This document shows positions 7,088 to 12,065 of a stretch of DNA of 12,065 nucleotides, piece after piece (position 1 is the first letter of the stretch; each line of letters opens with the position of its first letter). The DNA lies in the NCBI GenBank assembly GCA_030632405.1, contig DAOVUU010000025.1, positions 1-12,065 of the forward strand, given 5' to 3'. The notes below the pieces were generated by a model. That model ran no database searches and was not told the origin of the DNA. It worked only from the letters and a program-made list of their open reading frames with translations. The position numbers and the translations under genes were made by a program. The stretch is from Desulfobulbaceae bacterium. Lineage in GTDB: Bacteria; Desulfobacterota; Desulfobulbia; Desulfobulbales; Desulfocapsaceae.

Positions 7088-8986
7088 TTACTCTTTAGTT
7101 ACATACCCCATATCCCTTAATTTCTCTGTAATTTCATCAATAATTAAGGGATCGTCAATCGTCGACGGCATATTATAATCTTTATTATTCGAGATAGATC
7201 GCATGGTACCGCGCAGAATCTTCCCCGACCTGGTCTTTGGCAGCCTGTCCACTTGAGAAGCTTCCCTGAAACAGGCGATGGGACCTATGGATTCACGAAC
7301 CATTTTGACCAGTTCATCTTTAATATCATCGGAACTACGGGTAACCCCCGCTTTTACGACAAAGAGACCCAGTGGAAGCTGTCCCTTCAGTTCATCATCA
7401 GTTCCAAACACAGCACATTCCGCAACATCGGGATGATTCGCAATTACCTCTTCCATAGCTCCGGTCGAGAGTCTGTGTCCTGCAATATTAATGACATCGT
7501 CCATACGTCCCATCACGTACACATAGCCATCCTCGTCCATGTATCCGCCATCACTTGTCTCATAATAGCCTGGAAATGTAGTCATATACGACTTGATAAA
7601 CCGCTCGTCGTTACGCCAGAGAGTAGTCAGGTTACCTGGTGGCAGAGGCAATTTAACAACGATATTCCCCTCCGTCCCCGCTGGAACCTCATCTCCCCCA
7701 TCGTCCAGAACGCGGACATCATATCCCGGCATCGGTTTTGTCGGTGATCCCTCTTTTACCGGCAATTCCTCAATACCACGGCAATTGCCAACAATCGCCC
7801 AGCCTGTTTCGGTCTGCCACCAGTGATCAATAACAGGAACTCCGATAAGATCCTCTGCCCAGTGCAAAGTATCCGGATCGGTTCTCTCTCCCGCGAGGTA
7901 AAGGCATTCAAAGCAGGATGTATCATATTTTTCGAAAAACAGACCTTTAGGATCTTCTTTTTTGATTGCCCTGAATGCGGTTGGAGCAGTAAAAAGTGCT
8001 TTTACCTTATGTTCCGAGATTACACGCCAGAAAGCGCCGGCATCAGGGGTACCTATTGGTTTACCCTCATAGAATACTGTTGTTGACCCCTGCAACAGAG
8101 GACCGTAGACAATATAGGAATGCCCCACCACCCAGCCCACATCAGACGCCGACCACCACACTTCTCCAGGATTAATATCATAGAGATTTTTCATGGTCCA
8201 GTAGAGTGCAACGGCGTGGCCTCCATTGTCCCGTATAACGCCTTTCGGCATTCCCGTAGTTCCTGAAGTATAAAGGATATACAGCGGATCAGTTGCATCT
8301 ACCTCAACACAATCGACCGGTTCACTTTTACCGACCAGTTCATGCCAGTCCAGGTCCCGCCCTTCTACCATTTCAGCTCTTATAATATCACGTTGAAAAA
8401 GAATAACTTTGTCCACTTTATGCGTAGACAGTTCAATGGCACTGTCTACCAACGGTTTATATGCCAGGGTCTTTGCACCTTCAATGGCTCCGGAAGCGGT
8501 AACTATCAATTTCGGTTGTGCGTGATCAACTCTGATAGCCAGTTCATTGGGCGCAAATCCGCCAAAAACGACTGAATGCACTGCACCGAGCCTGGCACAT
8601 GCGAGCATGGCGACAGCAGCCTCGGGAATCATGGGCATATAAATTATTACAGTGTCACCTTTTTCAACTCCCTGGCTTCTTAAAGCACCGGCAAAAATAG
8701 AAACCCTGGTAAGAAGCTCCCTGTAACTGATTTTGGTAATAGATTCTGTCACTGGACTATCATAAATAATTGCTGTCCGATCTCCGTCCCCATTTTCAAC
8801 ATGACGGTCAACAGCATTGTAACAGGTATTCATTTTCCCCCCGGCGAACCACTTATAAAAAGGAGGATTGGATGAATCAAGAACTTTATCGTATTCCTTG
8901 TACCAGGTGATATTTTTTGCAGCTTCTACCCAAAATTGTTCAGGATTTTCAATACTACTTTGAAATACAGCATCAAAATCAGTCAT
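7088..8986 (-). CDS. prpE: propionate-CoA ligase (AMP-forming propionyl-CoA synthetase)
   Basis: This 632-aa enzyme of the ANL (acyl/aryl-CoA ligase) superfamily makes propionyl-CoA from propionate, ATP and CoA via propionyl-AMP. It shows the acetyl-CoA synthetase N-terminal region (about 5-60), the P-loop-like YTSGTTGMPKG (239-249), the RDNGGHAVAL run (252-261) that separates PrpE from Acs in my recollection, DHWWQTETGW (388-397), the hinge region GRMDDVINIAGHRL (493-506), and PKTRSGK (583-589). K589 is the catalytic lysine that Pat-type enzymes acetylate in relatives. Acetate or butyrate as alternative substrates is possible. The start has AAAGGA 6 nt upstream. It is the first gene of the minus-strand operon and diverges from the GNAT/CoA-transferase gene across 668 bp. 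Propionate activation fits the downstream methylmalonyl-CoA genes. Confidence 0.92.
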   Translation of the reverse strand: MTDFDAVFQSSIENPEQFWVEAAKNITWYKEYDKVLDSSNPPFYKWFAGGKMNTCYNAVDRHVENGDGDRTAIIYDSPVTESITKISYRELLTRVSIFAGALRSQGVEKGDTVIIYMPMIPEAAVAMLACARLGAVHSVVFGGFAPNELAIRVDHAQPKLIVTASGAIEGAKTLAYKPLVDSAIELSTHKVDKVILFQRDIIRAEMVEGRDLDWHELVGKSEPVDCVEVDATDPLYILYTSGTTGMPKGVIRDNGGHAVALYWTMKNLYDINPGEVWWSASDVGWVVGHSYIVYGPLLQGSTTVFYEGKPIGTPDAGAFWRVISEHKVKALFTAPTAFRAIKKEDPKGLFFEKYDTSCFECLYLAGERTDPDTLHWAEDLIGVPVIDHWWQTETGWAIVGNCRGIEELPVKEGSPTKPMPGYDVRVLDDGGDEVPAGTEGNIVVKLPLPPGNLTTLWRNDERFIKSYMTTFPGYYETSDGGYMDEDGYVYVMGRMDDVINIAGHRLSTGAMEEVIANHPDVAECAVFGTDDELKGQLPLGLFVVKAGVTRSSDDIKDELVKMVRESIGPIACFREASQVDRLPKTRSGKILRGTMRSISNNKDYNMPSTIDDPLIIDEITEKLRDMGYVTKE

Positions 8987-9076
8987 ATTAGATCCTTTCA
9001 GTTGAATTTAGAAAAACGTAGAAGTCCTCGACACTCTGTATAACGCATAGCGATATATTCTTCAAGAAATTATATT

Positions 9077-9091
9077 AACATTGTTACTCTT
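9077..9091 (+). repeat. 15-bp direct repeat, copy 1 (aacattgttactctt)
   Basis: It is identical to 9284-9298. Each copy contains the short dyad AACA-T-TGTT, as expected of a dimeric regulator site. This copy is followed by a partial tandem (actcttcactcttca). It lies about 90 bp upstream of the prpE start, plausibly in the 5' untranslated region or promoter. An operator role is inference. Confidence 0.5.
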
Positions 9092-9132
9092 CACTCTTCA
9101 GAAAGTACGGATAAAATAAAATATTTTTTTGT

Positions 9133-9186
9133 ATTATAAATAAGTTAAGTACAATCTCTCATATGCTGTGAAAACCGACAATTATA
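9133..9186 (-). promoter_or_regulatory. candidate prpE-operon promoter(s): two TATAAT -10 boxes
   Basis: On the minus strand, exact TATAAT hexamers occur at 9138-9133 and 9186-9181. Neither has a good TTGACA at 16-18 bp, so if real they would be weak or activator-dependent. The distal box abuts the palindrome at 9190-9233, which would occupy its -35 region. In such AT-rich DNA chance matches are likely. Confidence 0.3.
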
Positions 9187-9189
9187 CCC

Positions 9190-9233
9190 AAATAAATAGA
9201 GTGTTTTATCCACATAAAACACTCTATTTATTT
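9190..9233. promoter_or_regulatory. perfect 19-bp-stem palindrome: operator or bidirectional terminator
   Basis: The arm aaataaatagagtgtttta (9190-9208) is perfectly complementary to 9215-9233, with the 6-nt loop tccaca. On the plus strand it is followed by gttttta, so it could terminate rightward transcription, although no rightward gene precedes it. On the minus strand it directly precedes a TATAAT box, which suits an operator. The stem is mostly A/T, with the G/C pairs in the central gagtg/cactc portion. Confidence 0.55.
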
Positions 9234-9283
9234 GTTTTTATACATTATATAATATCCAGACAGGCTCAACAAAATACCAGAAG

Positions 9284-9298
9284 AACATTGTTACTCTT
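9284..9298 (+). repeat. 15-bp direct repeat, copy 2 (aacattgttactctt)
   Basis: Second exact copy of the 9077-9091 element, 207 bp away, on the far side of the palindrome. Same orientation and the same internal dyad AACA-T-TGTT. The pair flanking a palindrome could support looping by one regulator; this is inference. Confidence 0.5.
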
Positions 9299-9466
9299 AT
9301 TCGTTTAAAATTCACACTATTTCATGCCTTATCGCAACATTCCCACCACCATATGTTTTTTATACAAAGACAACACCATCACCACACGAACAGGGCAGCA
9401 GAGCAGCACATCCCATTTTATAACTATACCCCTGCGCAAGGATACCTGTGATAGCTGGGAAATGAG

Positions 9467-9495
9467 TTGAGAATAATCGCTCTCTGCTATAAGAT
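9467..9495 (+). promoter_or_regulatory. candidate sigma70 promoter for the GNAT/CoA-transferase gene
   Basis: TTGAGA (9467-9472) and TAAGAT (9490-9495) are separated by 17 bp; an overlapping TATAAG at 9488 would have a 15-bp spacer. Transcription would begin near 9502, giving a leader of about 150 nt that includes the hairpin at 9593-9624. The match to consensus is moderate. Confidence 0.35.
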
Positions 9496-9592
9496 AAGAC
9501 ATTGATACCTTATGAATTGTTTTCTCCGTTTTTATGCCCACAGAGGCCACTGAACTGAGTCGCTCACTTTTACCCTTTATCGGGATTAACAT

Positions 9593-9624
9593 CAAAAGCA
9601 CCTCAATCCAATGAGGTGCTTTTG
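9593..9624 (+). terminator. intrinsic terminator-like hairpin in the leader of the rightward gene (possible attenuator)
   Basis: The arm caaaagcacctca (9593-9605) pairs perfectly with 9612-9624 across a 6-nt loop, and the 3' arm ends in a T4 run. The stem is symmetrical, so it could work in either direction. No gene ends upstream on the plus strand, and the hairpin lies only 30 nt before the start codon at 9655. It therefore either terminates a short leader transcript (attenuation) or a small RNA. Confidence 0.55.
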
Positions 9625-9654
9625 TCACTTACAGCACAGCTAAGGAACGTGATT

Positions 9655-11538
9655 ATGCCAAATTCTCAATATTGGGCAGACGCCTATCTGGAGAAACGGG
9701 TTAGTCCCGGAGAAGCCATTAAAAAGATCCGCTCAGGCCAGAGAGTTTTTATCGGCTCAGCTTGTGGCGAACCGCAGAAACTCGTCCAGACCCTCACTCA
9801 AAACGCAAAATATTTCAGCGGTCTTGAGATTGTCCGACTGCTTGGCAGTGAAACAACTTCCCTCACAGAAATAGCGGATAAAACAATGGATACCAGTCTG
9901 AATATCCGTTCTATTTATCTCGGCTCTGCCAAATCAGAATTATTTGCCAAACAGCAGAGGTTCATCACTCCGATGAACATGTCAGACGTCCCCAGCCTGT
10001 TCTTGACCCGCAAACTCCCACTCAACGTAGCATTAATTCAGGTGGCTCCGACAGATGACTTCGGCTGGATGAGCCTGGGGATTTCAGTAGATGTAACCCT
10101 GGCCGCGGCCCGTTCTGCAGATATCGTCATAGCTCAGGTAAACCCCCTTATGCCCCGTGTTATGGGACAGAGTTTCATCCACGTGAATGATGTAGACTTG
10201 ATAGTTGAACACAAAGAAGAACTGCTCTCAGTTCTTCCATCAAAAGAAACATCTTACCCCGCCCAGCGAATCGGACGCCATATTGCCAAATTGATCGAGG
10301 ACGGATCCACCCTCCAGATAGGCCTTGACGCTGCGTCTCAGGCCACGGTACAGGGGCTTTCAGACAAAAATGATCTCGGCGTACATTCACAGTTTCTTAC
10401 TGACGATATTATGCATCTTTACGCCCGGGGCAATATCAACAACCACAAAAAAGGATTTAACGAGGGGAAGATGGTTGCCTCGATGGCTATCGGCAGCAAG
10501 GATCTCTATGAATTTCTCAACGATAACCCGGCAATAGATTTCCACCCTTCAAACTATGTCAATGACCCCTTCGTCATTGCACAACATAACCGCATGGTTT
10601 CAATGAATGTTGCACGGACAATGGACCTCACCGGCCAGGTCTGTGCCGAAGCTTCTGCTGCAACCAGGTTTGCAGGAGTCTCAGGGATTCCCGACTTTGT
10701 GCGCGGAGCCCGCAAATCCCCCGGCGGGAAATCCATCCTCATGCTTTTTTCAGCGACCCAGACGGAAAACGGTTTAAAGTCAAACATTGTTCCTCAACTC
10801 ATAGACACTGTGGTCGTCGTACCGAGGGGAGACGTCCATCATGTCGTATCCGAATATGGCGTCGTCAATCTGTTCGGTAAGTCCATCCAGGAAAGGGTGG
10901 TTGCTATGATCACCATTGCTCACCCCCAGTTCAGAGAAGAACTTTTTGCAAAAGCCAAAGAACTCGGGTTTATAGGCTCAGAAAGGAATCTCGGTGAAGC
11001 GGCAAAAGCTGTTTATCCAGTCCAGCTCGAACAGACAATTCCCATCGACGGAGAGGAAATCACAATTCGACCGGCCAAACCTGTTGACGAACGACGCATC
11101 CAGGAGCACTATTACAGCCTCGAGAAAGAAGATGTTCTCACCAGATTTTTCTGCCAGAAAACAGTTTTCGGCCGCCCGGAAATGGAATCAAGGTCAAATG
11201 TAGATTACATCAACGATCTGACCCTGATCGCCATCGTCGGAGAATTTGGTTTTGGCAAAGTGATAGGAATTGCTGAATCGATGAAAATAGACGATTTAAA
11301 CATGACAGAGGTTGCCTTCTCCATTACCAAAGAATACCAGGGTAAAAGGCTCGGGGCTCTTTTTCTCCAAAAGATTGCCGCTGCGACAAGGGCAAATGGC
11401 ATATCAGGTCTTCTAGCCTACACATTCCCCAGCAATAAGGCTATGATCGCACTCTTCAAAACCTTACCCTACAAGGTAATAACCCAATACGAAGATGGCG
11501 ATCTCATCTTAAGCTGCAAATTCGACGAAATGGCATAG
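9655..11538 (+). CDS. acetyl-CoA hydrolase/CoA-transferase family protein fused to C-terminal GNAT acetyltransferase domain; catalytic Glu replaced by Gln
   Basis: This 627-aa protein has two parts. Residues about 8-440 are a class I CoA-transferase module of the acetyl-CoA hydrolase/4-hydroxybutyrate CoA-transferase type: GSACGEP (34-40), AQVNPLMPRVMG (160-171), IEDGSTLQIG (214-223), and EYGVVNLFGKS..ER (400-414) with IAHPQFREEL (421-430). Residues about 466-625 are a GNAT domain (IRPAKPVDERR, then VAFSITKEYQGKRLGALFL at 553-571) resembling the acetyltransferase part of Pat. Relatives carry Glu in a LGIHSEM block as the catalytic nucleophile; here LGVHSQF has Q246 (codon CAG, 10390-10392). 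The CoA-loop GIGAIP equivalent reads GLDAAS (223-228), and the first Gly of the GNAT Q..G.G motif is R565. CoA transfer is thus doubtful, and sensing plus acetylation is an alternative. The ATG at 9655 has AAGGAA 7 nt upstream; an earlier in-frame start would overlap the hairpin. Confidence 0.9.
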   Translation: MPNSQYWADAYLEKRVSPGEAIKKIRSGQRVFIGSACGEPQKLVQTLTQNAKYFSGLEIVRLLGSETTSLTEIADKTMDTSLNIRSIYLGSAKSELFAKQQRFITPMNMSDVPSLFLTRKLPLNVALIQVAPTDDFGWMSLGISVDVTLAAARSADIVIAQVNPLMPRVMGQSFIHVNDVDLIVEHKEELLSVLPSKETSYPAQRIGRHIAKLIEDGSTLQIGLDAASQATVQGLSDKNDLGVHSQFLTDDIMHLYARGNINNHKKGFNEGKMVASMAIGSKDLYEFLNDNPAIDFHPSNYVNDPFVIAQHNRMVSMNVARTMDLTGQVCAEASAATRFAGVSGIPDFVRGARKSPGGKSILMLFSATQTENGLKSNIVPQLIDTVVVVPRGDVHHVVSEYGVVNLFGKSIQERVVAMITIAHPQFREELFAKAKELGFIGSERNLGEAAKAVYPVQLEQTIPIDGEEITIRPAKPVDERRIQEHYYSLEKEDVLTRFFCQKTVFGRPEMESRSNVDYINDLTLIAIVGEFGFGKVIGIAESMKIDDLNMTEVAFSITKEYQGKRLGALFLQKIAAATRANGISGLLAYTFPSNKAMIALFKTLPYKVITQYEDGDLILSCKFDEMA

Positions 11539-11583
11539 AAACGAAGAAACCGTTTTATTTTTTGATTGTACTTCGTTCCTTGC

Positions 11584-11612
11584 TTGACATACTCTTTAAT
11601 ACGAAGTATTTT
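11584..11612 (+). promoter_or_regulatory. sigma70-like promoter upstream of ffh
   Basis: A perfect TTGACA (11584-11589) is followed after 17 bp by TATTTT (11607-11612). It predicts a start near 11619 and a 5' leader of about 160 nt. It sits 45 bp after the preceding stop, so ffh need not depend on upstream transcription. Between that stop and the promoter I see only a weak 4-bp hairpin with a T-rich tail (about 11540-11562), a poor terminator. Confidence 0.55.
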
Positions 11613-11650
11613 TCTTCTCTTTTGGGTTTGGAATGGTGACCGACTTTCTC

Positions 11651-11665
11651 CACCATCAGATGGTG
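11651..11665. promoter_or_regulatory. short dyad in the ffh leader
   Basis: caccatcagatggtg is a perfect 7+1+7 palindrome about 115 bp upstream of the ffh start, within the predicted transcript. It could be a regulator site or part of a leader hairpin. A 15-bp dyad can also occur by chance. Confidence 0.25.
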
Positions 11666-11780
11666 CAGATTGTTCATTATCTAGAGAAAATCCGTCTTTT
11701 ACAATAAGCAGGTAACAAAAAACTTTCCAGGGAGCATATCTCCTGGAGTTCCTGCCGGTATCACACTGCAATAAAATTTT

Positions 11781-12065
11781 ATGTTTGAAAATTTAACAGA
11801 CAGGCTGGAAGGAGTTTTCAAGAAACTCCGAGGCCATGGGAAACTCACTGAGGACAACATCAAAGATGCCATGCGCGAAGTCCGTGTGGCTCTGCTTGAA
11901 GCCGATGTAAACTTCAAAGTTGCCAGAGATTTTGTTGCAATCGTGACAGAGAAAGCAATCGGAAGGGAAGTGTCAAAATCCCTTTCTCCTGGACAGCAGA
12001 TTATCAAAATTGTCCACGAGGAACTGGTAACTTTTCTTGGATCTTCAGCAGAGCAGATACAGCTG
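11781..12065 (+). CDS. ffh: signal recognition particle protein Ffh (5' part; runs off the window)
   Basis: The first 95 codons of the SRP54/Ffh GTPase are present and the reading frame is open at the window end. The N-terminus MFENLTDRLEGVFKKLRG and the block AMREVRVALLEADVNFKVARDF (about 30-51; key residues R32, L38, E40 and D42) are typical of the Ffh N-domain helical bundle. GTPase motifs G1-G5 and the methionine-rich M domain must lie beyond the edge. Ffh with 4.5S RNA delivers nascent membrane proteins to FtsY and the Sec translocon. No clear Shine-Dalgarno precedes the ATG, but no better start is visible. It is a housekeeping gene on the same strand as the GNAT fusion, 242 bp away, with its own promoter, and is probably unrelated to the propionate genes. 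Confidence 0.95.
   Translation, partial: MFENLTDRLEGVFKKLRGHGKLTEDNIKDAMREVRVALLEADVNFKVARDFVAIVTEKAIGREVSKSLSPGQQIIKIVHEELVTFLGSSAEQIQL

Larger units (their letters stand above)
8987..9654. other. 668-bp divergent intergenic control region
   Basis: No convincing gene lies here. The left two-thirds is very AT-rich and contains candidate minus-strand -10 boxes, a large perfect palindrome at 9190-9233 and a 15-bp direct repeat on either side of it (9077-9091 and 9284-9298). About 9300-9460 shows nothing I can assign. The right part has a candidate plus-strand promoter (9467-9495) and a terminator-like hairpin (9593-9624) just before the start of the rightward gene. The layout is that of a regulated divergent promoter region. 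Confidence 0.7.

Noticed and set aside
9546..9552. GCCACTG, resembling a cobalamin riboswitch core word, in the leader of the GNAT fusion gene
   Set aside because: The B12 link to methylmalonyl-CoA mutase made it tempting, but the other conserved cobalamin-riboswitch blocks and the expected stems are absent. A 7-mer alone is not evidence.
9329..9592. Minus-strand frame of 87 codons (ATG 9592), preceded by a GAGGTG-like ribosome-binding site
   Set aside because: The apparent ribosome-binding site is simply an arm of the 9593-9624 hairpin. The protein is low in recognisable structure and has no family signature, and the frame sits in a likely leader/promoter region. A real small gene is not fully excluded.
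1..12065. CRISPR array, tRNA or rRNA genes, phage or toxin-antitoxin module
   Set aside because: I saw no regularly spaced direct repeats, tRNA-like cloverleaf or rRNA sequence. All substantial coding frames are explained by metabolic or housekeeping genes.

Overview
The window reads as a chromosomal segment of an anaerobic bacterium, most likely a Desulfobacterota member (a sulfate reducer or syntroph of the Desulfobulbus type). This is inferred from the propionate/methylmalonyl-CoA gene set and from the GNAT-fused CoA-transferase family, not from any rRNA marker. It is moderately AT-rich, with AT-rich intergenic DNA.

Positions 173-8986 hold seven genes, all on the minus strand and most closely spaced. 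In transcription order they are: an AMP-forming propionyl-CoA synthetase (prpE); succinyl-CoA synthetase beta and alpha (sucC, sucD); a biotin-dependent carboxyltransferase of the methylmalonyl-CoA/propionyl-CoA 12S type; a 343-bp MITE-like repeat; a 70-aa accessory protein; a 5S-type carboxyltransferase fused to a biotinyl domain; and a gamma-class carbonic anhydrase homologue that starts 1 nt after the preceding stop. Together they fit propionate activation, transfer of a carboxyl group between oxaloacetate/pyruvate and propionyl-/methylmalonyl-CoA, and substrate-level phosphorylation at succinyl-CoA. The pathway could run toward propionate oxidation or propionate formation. Methylmalonyl-CoA mutase and epimerase, biotin carboxylase and a membrane decarboxylase beta subunit are absent, so the two carboxyltransferases most simply form a transcarboxylase.

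Positions 8987-9654 form a 668-bp divergent control region. It holds a perfect 19-bp-stem palindrome, a 15-bp direct repeat flanking it, candidate promoters in both directions and a terminator-like hairpin in the leader of the rightward gene.

Positions 9655-11538 (plus strand) encode a 627-aa fusion of an acetyl-CoA hydrolase/CoA-transferase module and a C-terminal GNAT acetyltransferase domain resembling that of protein acetyltransferase Pat. At the position of the CoA-transferase catalytic glutamate it has glutamine (Q246), and a CoA-loop glycine is also changed. It may be a sensor-acetyltransferase acting on the adjacent PrpE, whose conserved catalytic lysine is K589. This is the most interesting hypothesis in the window.

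The right edge (11781-12065) is the 5' end of ffh, the signal recognition particle GTPase, with its own sigma70-like promoter.
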